Program-made: the position numbers and the translations under genes
From: Lachnospiraceae bacterium
GTDB lineage: Bacteria > Bacillota > Clostridia > Lachnospirales > Lachnospiraceae
Length of the DNA stretch: 64,000 nt
Reading direction: 5' to 3'
NCBI GenBank assembly: GCA_015056815.1
Contig: SVFN01000002.1
Location: forward strand, 62,001 to 126,000
Shown: positions 17,779 to 26,449 of the stretch, piece after piece
Layout: the number at the start of each line of letters is the position of its first letter
How positions within the stretch are numbered: the stretch's first letter is position 1
The notes under the pieces: model-generated
What the model was told of the DNA's origin: nothing
Database searches by the model: none
What the model saw: only the letters and a program-made list of their open reading frames with translations

Positions 17779-19287
17779 TTAGTGTTTCGGATCAGTATTC
17801 ATATTGATAAAGGTCAGATCCAGATCATCAAATTCATCTTCTTCAAATCCAAGATCCTGCTGATAACGCTGTTCCGGGGTCACTTCCGCTTTCGGTTCTG
17901 TCTTTACAGCTTCCTTTTTGTTCTTCTGGCGGAGGCTCTCCTCTCCCTCATCTGTTATTTTATTATTATTTGCGTCCAGCTTCACATATTCGTGTCTGGA
18001 ATGCCTGGGTTTTTCCTGTTTTTTCGGTTTTTCTTTTGACGTCTTACGCTTACGCGGCAATTCTTCCTCTTCCTCGTCAGCGCCCTCTAAAATCTCATCC
18101 TTCAGATCGCTGATCTTTAGAAGGAGATTGATGATGACCACAAAGGAAACTGCCAGCAGGAAACCGAGCACGCATAAAATGATCAGACGCTTTTGTGCCA
18201 GATCTTTATATTTCTGATATTCATCGGCACTTACCATAGATTCCATATCTGCATAAGGATTTTCTTCCTCCTCTACAGCTTCCGTGGTGTCTGCCTCTGC
18301 GGTCACTTCTCCGCAGATGATCGTAAAATGATATTTCTGACTTGTCCCGTCAGCCGCAGTCACTTCGATCTCTGCCGGATTCAATCCCGGCTGCAGGTCT
18401 TTAAACCCTTCACAGGATGTGATCTGAGATTCCGGATCCGTTACCACCGCGCTGACTGCGATCTCAGGCGTATTCTCATCTGCCTCAATCGTGTAAGTGG
18501 TCACATCGGAAGAAAACTCCGGTGAGATCGTACCGCTGGAGATCGTCAATGATTTTAACGAAGTACTGCTTCCCTCTGTGGCTGTCCCGGCGTCTGCTGC
18601 CGGAGTTTCGTCTTCACTCTCCTGTACCGGGACGGAGGATGTATCGATCAGATCCGCCCTGACATATCCCGTATAATTCTTCGAATCTTTGATGAAAGAA
18701 ACCTGATACCATTTCTTGGAATCGGATCCGTTCGTCTCACCCGTGATCGTAACGACAGCGCCTTTCTGTAAGGTGCACAGCACATCTCCAGTCACAGCCG
18801 CATTACGGATATTACTGCTGTCCGGGATCATGACACCGGTCCCGTTTGTCGCAGTCGTCTTCTGCGTTGTCGCCTCCGATGCCGTATTGTCCGTCGACGT
18901 CGCATTCGCGCTTTCCGTCGCAGTGTCCGTGGTCGCAGATGTCGCTGATGACGCTTGTGAGGAGGTACCTGCCGAAATATCCGGTATGGAACCCTCACTT
19001 GAAACAGTTACCGTATCACTTCTGACATATCCGGTAATCCCCTCATCAACATAGATCTGATACCAGGTGGATCCATTTGCATCCTTGGTCTTGCCGGTAA
19101 TGGAAAGTGTCTTTCCCTTCTCCGTAGATCCGATCTGCTCGCTGGACGTACCCGCACCGCCTCTGATCTTAACCGACTCCGCTATGACCGTAGCCGTGGT
19201 ATTTGCCATGGCTGCCTGGGCGAACAGGACTGTAGAAAGTGCCGCTGTCACCAGACATTTTCCCAAATAGTTTCCAAAACGTTTCAT
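17779..19287 (-). CDS. Membrane-anchored SH3b/cadherin-like protein
   Basis: A 502-aa envelope protein. A signal peptide covers residues 1-28 (ending AAMA). Two bacterial SH3 domains follow (about 32-98 and 150-220), separated by a Ser/Thr/Ala-rich linker. Next is a cadherin-like beta-sandwich (about 245-325, SLTISSGTISPEF...), an acidic stretch, one transmembrane helix (about 370-392, LIILCVLGFLLAVSFVVI) and a charged cytoplasmic tail. The plan suggests outside binding to cell-wall peptides and inside contact with other factors, but no enzyme is present. It starts 33 bp after purD with its own GGAGG site, so it may be read from the pur transcript. Confidence 0.75.
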   Translation of the reverse strand: MKRFGNYLGKCLVTAALSTVLFAQAAMANTTATVIAESVKIRGGAGTSSEQIGSTEKGKTLSITGKTKDANGSTWYQIYVDEGITGYVRSDTVTVSSEGSIPDISAGTSSQASSATSATTDTATESANATSTDNTASEATTQKTTATNGTGVMIPDSSNIRNAAVTGDVLCTLQKGAVVTITGETNGSDSKKWYQVSFIKDSKNYTGYVRADLIDTSSVPVQESEDETPAADAGTATEGSSTSLKSLTISSGTISPEFSSDVTTYTIEADENTPEIAVSAVVTDPESQITSCEGFKDLQPGLNPAEIEVTAADGTSQKYHFTIICGEVTAEADTTEAVEEEENPYADMESMVSADEYQKYKDLAQKRLIILCVLGFLLAVSFVVIINLLLKISDLKDEILEGADEEEEELPRKRKTSKEKPKKQEKPRHSRHEYVKLDANNNKITDEGEESLRQKNKKEAVKTEPKAEVTPEQRYQQDLGFEEDEFDDLDLTFINMNTDPKH

Positions 19288-19320
19288 AACTTGCCTCCAA
19301 AAATCCTTTCGGACATGTTC

Positions 19321-20592
19321 CTATGCTTCATCGATCGCCTTGCCGATATCATGGCGCATGTATTTATTTGCAAAGCTTATCCATTCGGTAGCTTCATAGG
19401 CCTTTTTTCTGGCCTCTTTCAAATCCGCACCTTTGGCCGTGATACCGATCACGCGTCCTCCGTTTGTCACGATCCCTTCATCCGTCTGCTTCGTACCGGC
19501 ATGGAACGCAAAGTAATCGTCTTTGCCCGCAAACCGATCAAGTCCCGAGATCACAAATCCCTTCTCATAGGAAACAGGATATCCGTCGGATGCCAATACC
19601 ACACAGACCGCCGCATTATCTTCAAATGTAAGCTGTAACTGATCCAGCGTGCCGTCAATACATGCTTCCATTACATCAATGATATCGTTTTTCATGCGGG
19701 GTAACACTACCTGGGCTTCCGGATCGCCGAATCTGGCGTTGTACTCCAATACCTTCGGTCCATCCTCTGTCAGCATCAGTCCGAAGAAGATCACCCCTTT
19801 GAACGGTCTGCCCTCCGCTTTCATGGCATCCACCGTTGCCTGGAAGATCTTTTCTTTGCAGAACGCATCCACTTCCTTCGTATAGAAAGGACTCGGAGAA
19901 AATGTCCCCATTCCGCCTGTATTCAGCCCCTGATCTCCGTCTTTGGCACGCTTATGATCCTGTGCACTTGACATGATCTGAATCGTGTTTCCATCGGTAA
20001 AAGACAGTACAGATACTTCTCTTCCGGTCATAAATTCCTCGATCACCATCTGATTGCCTGCCGTACCGAATTTTTTATCCAGCATGATCTCCTTCACGCC
20101 TGCTTTTGCTTCCTCAAGATCCTGACAGATCAAAACGCCTTTTCCAAGTGCAAGCCCGTCTGCCTTTAACACGATCGGGAATTTTGCAGTCTCCAGATAT
20201 CGAAGTGCCTCATCGGCATCCGTAAAATTCTCATAAGCTGCCGTGGGAATCTGATATTTCTTCATCAGATCCTTGGAAAACGCCTTACTTCCCTCCAGGA
20301 TCGCCGCATTTGCCCGCGGTCCAAAGGTACGTATGCCCTTTGCCTCCAACACATCCACAAGCCCGCCGACTAACGGGTCATCCATCCCAACGATCACAAG
20401 ATCGATGGATTCCTTTTGTGCAAACTCCGCCAGTCTGTCAAACTCCATAGCACCGATCGGTACACACTCGGCGATCTGTGCGATTCCCGCGTTACCGGGA
20501 GCACAGAAAATTTTCTCAGCCTTCGGACTCTTTGCAACACTCGTGGCAATGGCATGCTCTCTGCCGCCGCTTCCAACAATCAAAATCTTCAT
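19321..20592 (-). CDS. purD: Phosphoribosylamine-glycine ligase
   Basis: A 423-aa ATP-grasp enzyme of de novo purine synthesis that joins glycine to phosphoribosylamine. The N-terminus MKILIVGSGGREHAIA, the ATP-grasp loop region and the GD(Q)GLNTGGMG signature (here DQGLNTGGMGTFSP) are all present, as is the metal-binding EYNARFGDPE. Length is normal. It is the last purine gene here. purH, purF, purC and purL, often in the same run, are not in this window. Confidence 0.97.
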   Translation of the reverse strand: MKILIVGSGGREHAIATSVAKSPKAEKIFCAPGNAGIAQIAECVPIGAMEFDRLAEFAQKESIDLVIVGMDDPLVGGLVDVLEAKGIRTFGPRANAAILEGSKAFSKDLMKKYQIPTAAYENFTDADEALRYLETAKFPIVLKADGLALGKGVLICQDLEEAKAGVKEIMLDKKFGTAGNQMVIEEFMTGREVSVLSFTDGNTIQIMSSAQDHKRAKDGDQGLNTGGMGTFSPSPFYTKEVDAFCKEKIFQATVDAMKAEGRPFKGVIFFGLMLTEDGPKVLEYNARFGDPEAQVVLPRMKNDIIDVMEACIDGTLDQLQLTFEDNAAVCVVLASDGYPVSYEKGFVISGLDRFAGKDDYFAFHAGTKQTDEGIVTNGGRVIGITAKGADLKEARKKAYEATEWISFANKYMRHDIGKAIDEA

Positions 20593-20625
20593 GTCTTTTC
20601 TCCTATTATAAGCTCCGTATATTGT

Positions 20626-21255
20626 TTACACGTTTATGATCTTCACTTTTCCGTCTGTAACCGACACCCTGCCGTTTGCGATCAGGTCGATGGCCTGCGG
20701 CAGGATCTGCCATTCTGCCTGTTCCATCACCCGTCTTTGCAAAGTCTGCGGAGTATCGTCTTCTTCCACGTTTACTGCTTTCTGTAAAATGATCGGTCCT
20801 GTGTCAGTACCGTCATCCACGAAATGCACCGTAGCTCCCGTAACTTTCACACCGCGGGCCAGAGCGCCTTCATGTACCTTCAGGCCATAATAGCCTTTCC
20901 CGCAAAAAGAAGGGATCAGTGACGGATGGATATTGATAATCCGGTTCGCATAGCTTTCCACCATTTCAGCCGGTATATTTACCAGAAAACCTGCCAGTAC
21001 GATCAGATCCGGTGTCAGTTCATTCACTTTCTCCAAAAACGCTTTGTTAAACTCTGCTCTGTCCGTATAGTCTTTAGGGGAAATACAGATAGCCGGAATA
21101 TCATGTTCTTTCGCTCTTGTCAGTGCATAAGCACCTGCATTGTTACAGATCACACCCGAAATCTTTGTATTGGTGATCTTCCCCTGATCGATCCCGTCTA
21201 TGATCGCCTGTAAATTTGTCCCGCCGCCGGAGACGCATACTACGATTTTTAACAT
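20626..21255 (-). CDS. purN: Phosphoribosylglycinamide formyltransferase
   Basis: A 209-aa folate-dependent GAR transformylase. The N-terminal phosphate loop [13 protein letters not shown] is present, as are the catalytic region with [11 protein letters not shown] (catalytic Asn and His) and [13 protein letters not shown] (catalytic Asp). The gene overlaps the purM end by 7 bp, so the two are translationally coupled. It uses 10-formyl-THF from the one-carbon pool served by the folD/fchA products further along the window. Confidence 0.97.
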   Translation of the reverse strand: MLKIVVCVSGGGTNLQAIIDGIDQGKITNTKISGVICNNAGAYALTRAKEHDIPAICISPKDYTDRAEFNKAFLEKVNELTPDLIVLAGFLVNIPAEMVESYANRIINIHPSLIPSFCGKGYYGLKVHEGALARGVKVTGATVHFVDDGTDTGPIILQKAVNVEEDDTPQTLQRRVMEQAEWQILPQAIDLIANGRVSVTDGKVKIINV

Positions 21256-22274
21256 ATGGTTACTCCCTTTTCACCTGCTTCGATCTGTCCGACCACATAA
21301 GGCGTCTCACCAGCCGCTTTGATCGCTTCCACCGTCTTGTCTGCATCTGCAGGATCCACTGCAAGAATCATGCCAAGTCCCATATTGTAAGTATTGTACA
21401 TCATCTGTTCTGCAAGATTTCCTTCTTTTTGAAGCAGCTTAAAGATCGGTAATACCGGATAGCTGTCCTTCTTTACGACCGCACGCATTCCTTCCGGAAG
21501 CATCCTGGGAATATTTTCATAAAAACCGCCGCCGGTAATATGGCTGCAGGCTTTTACGATAACGCCGGCTTCTTTGATGCTCTTCAGTGCCTTCACATAA
21601 ATCTTGGTCGGAGCTAAAAGCGCCTCACCGAGAGTCATACCCAGCTCATCATAATAGGTTTCCAGACTTTCTTTTGTCATGTCAAATACTTTTCTGACCA
21701 AAGAAAAACCATTGCTGTGCACGCCTGAGCTCGCCATACCGATCAGGACATCGCCGGCCTTAAGATCCTTACCGGCTATCATCTTCGCCTCATCCACGAT
21801 ACCCACTGCAAATCCGGCAAGATCATACTCATCCTCCGGATAAAATCCGGGCATCTCCGCCGTTTCTCCGCCGATCAGTGCCGCGCCGGACTGTTTGCAG
21901 CCCTCTGCCACACCTTTTACGATGGTCGCGATCTTCTCCGGGAAGTTCTTGCCACATGCTATATAATCCAGGAAAAATAAAGGTTCGCCGCCTGCACATG
22001 CAATGTCATTGACACACATTGCCACGCAGTCAATACCGATCGTGTCATGTTTGTCCATCAGAAATGCCAGCTTCAGCTTCGTCCCGACACCATCAGTCCC
22101 TGACACAAGGGTAGGCTTTTCCATATCCTTGAAAGCACTCATGGAAAAAGCGCCTGAGAAACCGCCAAGTCCGCCCAATACTTCCGGGCGCATGGTTTCT
22201 TTGACATATTTCTTCATCAGTTCTACCGATTTGTAACCTGCTTCAATATCAACACCTGCTTTTTTGTAATCCAT
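21249..22274 (-). CDS. purM: Phosphoribosylformylglycinamidine cyclo-ligase
   Basis: A 341-aa AIR synthetase. It has the N-terminal [12 protein letters not shown], the signature SGTDGVGTK and the glycine-rich [11 protein letters not shown], followed by the C-terminal PurM/SelD-like domain with [13 protein letters not shown]. Length and motifs are normal. It follows purE by 16 bp and overlaps purN. Confidence 0.97.
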   Translation of the reverse strand: MDYKKAGVDIEAGYKSVELMKKYVKETMRPEVLGGLGGFSGAFSMSAFKDMEKPTLVSGTDGVGTKLKLAFLMDKHDTIGIDCVAMCVNDIACAGGEPLFFLDYIACGKNFPEKIATIVKGVAEGCKQSGAALIGGETAEMPGFYPEDEYDLAGFAVGIVDEAKMIAGKDLKAGDVLIGMASSGVHSNGFSLVRKVFDMTKESLETYYDELGMTLGEALLAPTKIYVKALKSIKEAGVIVKACSHITGGGFYENIPRMLPEGMRAVVKKDSYPVLPIFKLLQKEGNLAEQMMYNTYNMGLGMILAVDPADADKTVEAIKAAGETPYVVGQIEAGEKGVTIC

Positions 22275-22290
22275 AACGCTCTCCTTGTAT

Positions 22291-22791
22291 TTAATAATTT
22301 TTATAACCGACTTCCTGTAATCTCTGATCCTTCGCCTGCACAGATTCTTTCAGTGACTTTGAATAATCCTTCAATCTCTGTAAAAGCTCATCGTCAGAAG
22401 TCGCCAGGATCTTCGCTGCCAAAAGTCCTGCATTGGCGCCACCGTTGATCGCCACCGTAGCTACCGGGATACCGGAGGGCATCTGTACGATGGAATAAAG
22501 AGAATCTCTTCCGCCCAGTGATGTCGTGTGCATCGGTATGCCTATAACCGGCATCGGGAAGATCGCCGCGCACATTCCCGGCAGATGAGCTGCCATTCCC
22601 GCTCCTGCGATGATCACCTTAAAGCCCTTCTCCTCTGCGCTCTTTGCATATTCAAAGAACACATCCGGTTCTCTGTGTGCCGAAATGATCGTCATCTCAT
22701 AAGAAATACCGAGCTCTTCCAAGATATCTGCCGCCTTACTCATGACGGGCATATCCGAATCACTGCCCATAACAATACCGACTTTTGCCAT
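22291..22791 (-). CDS. purE: 5-(carboxyamino)imidazole ribonucleotide mutase
   Basis: A 166-aa class I PurE with the signature GSDSDMPVM, the SAHREP catalytic histidine motif and [13 protein letters not shown] chose the ATG at 22791 ([13 protein letters not shown]), preceded by AGGAGG; the frame is open further upstream to 22851 but that stretch carries the promoter. It is the first gene of the purE-purM-purN-purD run. No purK is nearby, so the CAIR route used is not visible here. Confidence 0.96.
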   Translation of the reverse strand: MAKVGIVMGSDSDMPVMSKAADILEELGISYEMTIISAHREPDVFFEYAKSAEEKGFKVIIAGAGMAAHLPGMCAAIFPMPVIGIPMHTTSLGGRDSLYSIVQMPSGIPVATVAINGGANAGLLAAKILATSDDELLQRLKDYSKSLKESVQAKDQRLQEVGYKNY

Positions 22792-22862
22792 GCCTGCTTC
22801 CTCCTGTCTTTTGCTTCTGATTTTAGATTTATCGTATTTATCCGGGGACAAAACCCATTCCT

Positions 22863-22891
22863 AGTTTACAGATTTTAAACTGTTCAGTCAA
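22863..22891 (-). promoter_or_regulatory. Promoter of the pur operon
   Basis: TTGACT and TAAACT with a 17-bp spacer on the minus strand. The -35 overlaps the last codons of the upstream peptidase gene. The stretch AGTTTA-N7-TAAACT forms a small dyad ending in the -10 and could be an operator. No purine-riboswitch core is seen in this short space. Confidence 0.65.
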
Positions 22892-24962
22892 GTGCTTCAT
22901 TCAGTTTTTCACAACCGGCAAGCACAAACCTGCCGTCCTCAATGATCGGGATCCTGCTCCCATCCGCCCTGACTGCGTCGATCTTCCCCAATTCGTCATA
23001 AGGGATCGTGATATCGGTATGACAGTTAAAATATGCTTTTTCGATCTCTGTCTTTCGCAGGAGGGAAATGCTGTTATCCCTTGCCACGATTTCTTTGCCG
23101 TCCGCATTGTAGACCGCCACATCCTCCGCATGGGAATAACAGGTATCGCCTACTGCAAAATGCGGTCCCGTCTTCTCTGCGATCAGGATCGGCAACAGTC
23201 CTGCTATGTCATAGTTTTGCGCCATGCGATACGCTGTCGTATTGGTCCCGATGGCAAATTCACCGATCGGAAGGGTATCGTGATGATACAGGATATTATC
23301 CTTGATATATTTGCGGTTCTGCTCAGCCGTGTCAAAATTGGCACAGCCGTAATCCGTGATCTTTCCCTCTTTAAAATCGATCCACAGATCTTTGTATTCC
23401 AGTTCATTTAAGAATACCCGGGTCACATGAAGTTTTCCTTCCGTGCCCTCCAGAACCGGTGACGTAAACACTTCCCCAACAGGAATGTTCACATCCGCCA
23501 CGCAGTTTTCAAACTTCGTCTGCTTCGCGGGATCGGAGAGTGGAATCAGGTTTACCTTTATATCTGTACGATTCCTGCCTTTTCCTTTTACCTCGACATA
23601 CTCAGCCTGATCGAGTGCATCAATGATTGTCTGCTGAATCTTCTCGTAAGTCAGATAATCCAGTGTATTTAATTCGATCGTCTCTTTCATGATCTGTTCA
23701 TATTGCTCGCCGATCTGCGGTACCGGGAAAGCAATGATCGTAAAGCTTCGCTCCTTACCGGGGATGAATTCATTGACCAACTGCCCTTTCTGTGTCTGGT
23801 ACCAGGTCTTTATCTTTTGCTGCTTCTCATCCAGCTTCCGTGTTTCTTCCTTGTCTTTCGGTGCAAAGGGTGTTTCGCCAAACACTTCGACAACCGCAGG
23901 ACCGGCATGCTTTTTCGCCAGCTCCTTCACACATTCAAAAGCACTCCTGTCTGCCTCAAGCCTGCGATTCGCAATCTTTTTATCCAAAAACAGTGCTTCA
24001 TCTTCCTTATGGTCAAACTTCAGCTGTCTGTTTGGAACAGTAGAATAAAATCCGCTGACATTTCCCTCAAAAATGCTATGTGCTTCCCGCATGATCGATG
24101 GCTTCAAGCCCATGTTCTCAAAATTCCCGATCGCGATCTTTATCATACGCTCAAAACCGAGAGGATAGATGATCTGCACCACTTCCTTGATGGATAGATC
24201 CTTACCTGTCTTCTCGAAACCGATCCGGTATCCTTCGGTATAGGTATCCGCCATCAGCTTTATCTGTTCCTCGTCTGCCAAAGCCAGGTATGCTGCTGTC
24301 CCTATCTCATTCTCACTGATATACTCTCCAAACCTGTATAAATAGGAAGGATCTGACAGATCCGATTCCATGATCAGACGGTATGCAAAGTCTTCGGAAG
24401 GATCCACCTTCATTCGTACTCTTCTCTCTGTCTCATCACCGGTATTGTCATGGATAAACCAGTAAAGGATATCCTTTAATGTTTCAGCAGGCACATCCTC
24501 CGGCTTTTTTCCGTCTTCATTCAACGCTTCCGTAAAAGCACTGTATAATTCCACAAATAATTCCATGCGGATCGTGATCTCATACAGATCCTGTTCAAAG
24601 CAGTACGGAGTCATCTGTACAAGTTCATAAAAGATGCAGGACAACAGCTGTCCTTTCTCTTTTCCAAACTCAGCCACCGCATAAGCAGGATCTAAATATC
24701 CGGTCTCATACCGTTCTTTCGACATCGGTCCGTAGAGTAAATCATGATATTCTTTCAGTTTTGCCGGATCGGCCTTCATCAGACCTTCCTTCGCAATATA
24801 TTCATAACACTCTTTTATCTGCACAAGAAAGGAAGCCATCTGTTTGAAGTACAAACAATATGGCTCCTCCAAAATCGTCTCTTCCCTGATCTGAAGAATC
24901 CGATCTGCCACTAGTGCAAATCTTTCTTTCGTTATCATTGTATCCATCTTACCAGACTCCAT
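22884..24962 (-). CDS. M29-type aminopeptidase with extra N-terminal domain
   Basis: A 692-aa protein. The C-terminal half (about 330-692) matches the M29 (AmpS/PepS) thermophilic-type metallo-aminopeptidase family. It shows ADVNIPVGEVFTSP, HVTRVFLNELEYKDLWIDF, GEFAIGTNTTAYRMA and EKTGPHFAVGDTCYSHAED, with Glu/His/Asp metal ligands. The first about 330 residues are a helical extension not found in the roughly 400-aa classical enzymes. Two starts are possible; the ATG at 24947 has a better GGAG site than that at 24962. It follows the DUF6142 gene by 6 bp. Likely cytosolic peptide turnover. Confidence 0.85.
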   Translation of the reverse strand: MESGKMDTMITKERFALVADRILQIREETILEEPYCLYFKQMASFLVQIKECYEYIAKEGLMKADPAKLKEYHDLLYGPMSKERYETGYLDPAYAVAEFGKEKGQLLSCIFYELVQMTPYCFEQDLYEITIRMELFVELYSAFTEALNEDGKKPEDVPAETLKDILYWFIHDNTGDETERRVRMKVDPSEDFAYRLIMESDLSDPSYLYRFGEYISENEIGTAAYLALADEEQIKLMADTYTEGYRIGFEKTGKDLSIKEVVQIIYPLGFERMIKIAIGNFENMGLKPSIMREAHSIFEGNVSGFYSTVPNRQLKFDHKEDEALFLDKKIANRRLEADRSAFECVKELAKKHAGPAVVEVFGETPFAPKDKEETRKLDEKQQKIKTWYQTQKGQLVNEFIPGKERSFTIIAFPVPQIGEQYEQIMKETIELNTLDYLTYEKIQQTIIDALDQAEYVEVKGKGRNRTDIKVNLIPLSDPAKQTKFENCVADVNIPVGEVFTSPVLEGTEGKLHVTRVFLNELEYKDLWIDFKEGKITDYGCANFDTAEQNRKYIKDNILYHHDTLPIGEFAIGTNTTAYRMAQNYDIAGLLPILIAEKTGPHFAVGDTCYSHAEDVAVYNADGKEIVARDNSISLLRKTEIEKAYFNCHTDITIPYDELGKIDAVRADGSRIPIIEDGRFVLAGCEKLNEALD

Positions 24963-24968
24963 TTCTTT

Positions 24969-25289
24969 CTATAATCCGTATATCCCCGCATAGATCACAA
25001 AAAATCCCCAAAGGATCACAAGTGCATTGCTTAAAATCCCAAAAACCGGAAAAAACAGGAACACATCCTTTTCCATTTTTGCCCGGATCCCAAGCACCAG
25101 TCCGACCACTGCGATCAAAATTGCAAGAAAGGTTGCAAAACCGTAGCGCGGATTCATCGCTCCCTTCTCTTTATAAGAAAAAACAACCGCCAAAACAACA
25201 CCCACAAGAGCAATGAATCCCAAAACGGAGGACATCATTCCTTTTTGTGAGTATTTTTTGTTGGTAAACATATAGTGGTTTTTACGCAT
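24969..25289 (-). CDS. DUF6142 family membrane protein
   Basis: A 106-aa protein with three hydrophobic helices (about 20-38, 48-66, 78-102) and a short basic N-terminus reading KNHYMFTNKKYSQKG. I recognise it as DUF6142, a small family of Clostridia with no known function. An AGAGGA ribosome site precedes the ATG. It is placed 6 bp before the peptidase gene, so it is co-transcribed. Confidence 0.75.
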   Translation of the reverse strand: MRKNHYMFTNKKYSQKGMMSSVLGFIALVGVVLAVVFSYKEKGAMNPRYGFATFLAILIAVVGLVLGIRAKMEKDVFLFFPVFGILSNALVILWGFFVIYAGIYGL

Positions 25290-25322
25290 ACAATCCTCTT
25301 TCAGTCACTGTCCGGGCAGCCT

Positions 25323-25475
25323 CTAGAATAAAATCTTTGATTTATGACTTAACAGACGTGCGCCGCTGATCAACAAAAGAACACCGGATGCCACGCCGAC
25401 CGTAATGGCGATCACTCCAAGAATGATGTCCAAAACCCCGGCTCTTGAAACTGCTTTGTATATTCTTTCTTCCAT
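25323..25475 (-). CDS. Small single- or double-span membrane protein (50 aa)
   Basis: A 50-codon frame with a GAAGGGG ribosome site six to seven bases before its ATG. The peptide begins MEERIYKAVSRAG, has a long hydrophobic core (VLDIILGVIAITVGVASGV then LLLISGA) and ends in a basic tail (RLLSHKSKILF). It lies between pyrE and DUF6142 in the same orientation with short gaps. Similar short proteins are common beside DUF6142 genes in this group, from memory. Function unknown. Confidence 0.7.
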   Translation of the reverse strand: MEERIYKAVSRAGVLDIILGVIAITVGVASGVLLLISGARLLSHKSKILF

Positions 25476-25520
25476 ATATATGCCCCTTCTTTCTATGGAT
25501 CTAATACTTATGATAAAGTT

Positions 25521-26195
25521 TTATTTTGCCCCGTACTGTTCATAATATGCATCAATACGTGCCTTACAGTCATCATCAATGTATACGGTACCGTTATAAG
25601 GTTTGTTATAAAGATACTCTGTCACTTCCGCCATAGAAACGATCGCAGCTGTCGGAAATCCGTAGAGCTCCGAAATCTCCACTAACGCGCTCTTCTCGCT
25701 CTTGCCTCTCTCCATACGGTTTAAGGATACCATCAGCCCTCTGATCTCAACATCAGCCTGCTCCTTGATGATCGGGAAAGTCTCTTCTATGGACTTACCG
25801 GAAGTGGTCACATCTTCAATGATCACGACCCTGTCTCCATCCTGCAGTTTGCTTCCCAGCAAAATACCCGTATCACCATGGTCTTTGATTTCCTTACGGT
25901 TGGAGCAGTAGCGGATCTCCTTGCCGTAAAGCTTACTGAATGCGATCACCGTCGCAACACTCAAAGGAATTCCCTTGTAAGCAGGTCCGAACAGCACATC
26001 AAAATCCGTCCCATAGTGATCATGGATCGCCTTTGCATAATATTCACCAAGCTTCATAAGCTGTGATCCCGTCACATAGGCACCTGCATTCATAAAAAAG
26101 GGGGATTTGCGACCGCTCTTTAAGGTAAAATCACCAAATTTCAGCACATTGCAATCCACCATGAATTCAATAAACTCCTGTTTATAACTTTCCAT
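25521..26195 (-). CDS. pyrE: Orotate phosphoribosyltransferase
   Basis: A 224-aa enzyme of pyrimidine synthesis that makes OMP from orotate and PRPP. The PRPP loop VVIIEDVTTSGKSI is intact, and the substrate region FGPAYKGIPL and the KEIKDHGDTG flexible loop are present. It is separated from pyrF by about 11 kb, and no other pyr genes are in the window. It has its own promoter and heads the run to DUF6142 and the peptidase. Confidence 0.97.
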   Translation of the reverse strand: MESYKQEFIEFMVDCNVLKFGDFTLKSGRKSPFFMNAGAYVTGSQLMKLGEYYAKAIHDHYGTDFDVLFGPAYKGIPLSVATVIAFSKLYGKEIRYCSNRKEIKDHGDTGILLGSKLQDGDRVVIIEDVTTSGKSIEETFPIIKEQADVEIRGLMVSLNRMERGKSEKSALVEISELYGFPTAAIVSMAEVTEYLYNKPYNGTVYIDDDCKARIDAYYEQYGAK

Positions 26196-26252
26196 AACCT
26201 GCTCTCCTTTTGCCTTATTCTTATGGGCTTTTGCCCCAGACCATTCTTTATC

Positions 26253-26281
26253 ATTCTACCATAACCTTTTTTAAATGACAA
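26253..26281 (-). promoter_or_regulatory. Promoter of pyrE
   Basis: TTGTCA and TAGAAT with a 17-bp spacer, about 60 bp before the pyrE ATG. The leader has one small hairpin (GGGGC-AAAA-GCCC) but no full PyrR attenuator that I can fold. Confidence 0.65.
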
Positions 26282-26399
26282 TTCATTTCAGATGCATTCA
26301 TAGATTCTTAATAAAATACCCGGAACACATCTCCATTGCACAAAGTAAAGCCCCGCACGGGCATCCTATGGTACGTCATTGTATGTTCGTATGATACCC

Positions 26400-26437
26400 A
26401 TAAAATAACGCCATACCGCTTTTATACGGTATGGCGT
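26400..26437 (-). terminator. Terminator of the GH43/LamG locus
   Basis: ACGCCATACCG pairs with CGGTATGGCGT across an 8-base loop, an 11-bp perfect stem. On the minus strand it is followed by TATTTTA. It lies 13 bp after the stop of the downstream GH43 gene. Confidence 0.85.
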
Positions 26438-26449
26438 CTTAGTTAAGTC

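Noticed and set aside
22792-22883. Purine riboswitch upstream of purE
   Set aside because: The leader is too short and lacks the three-way junction core; only a promoter and a small dyad are present.
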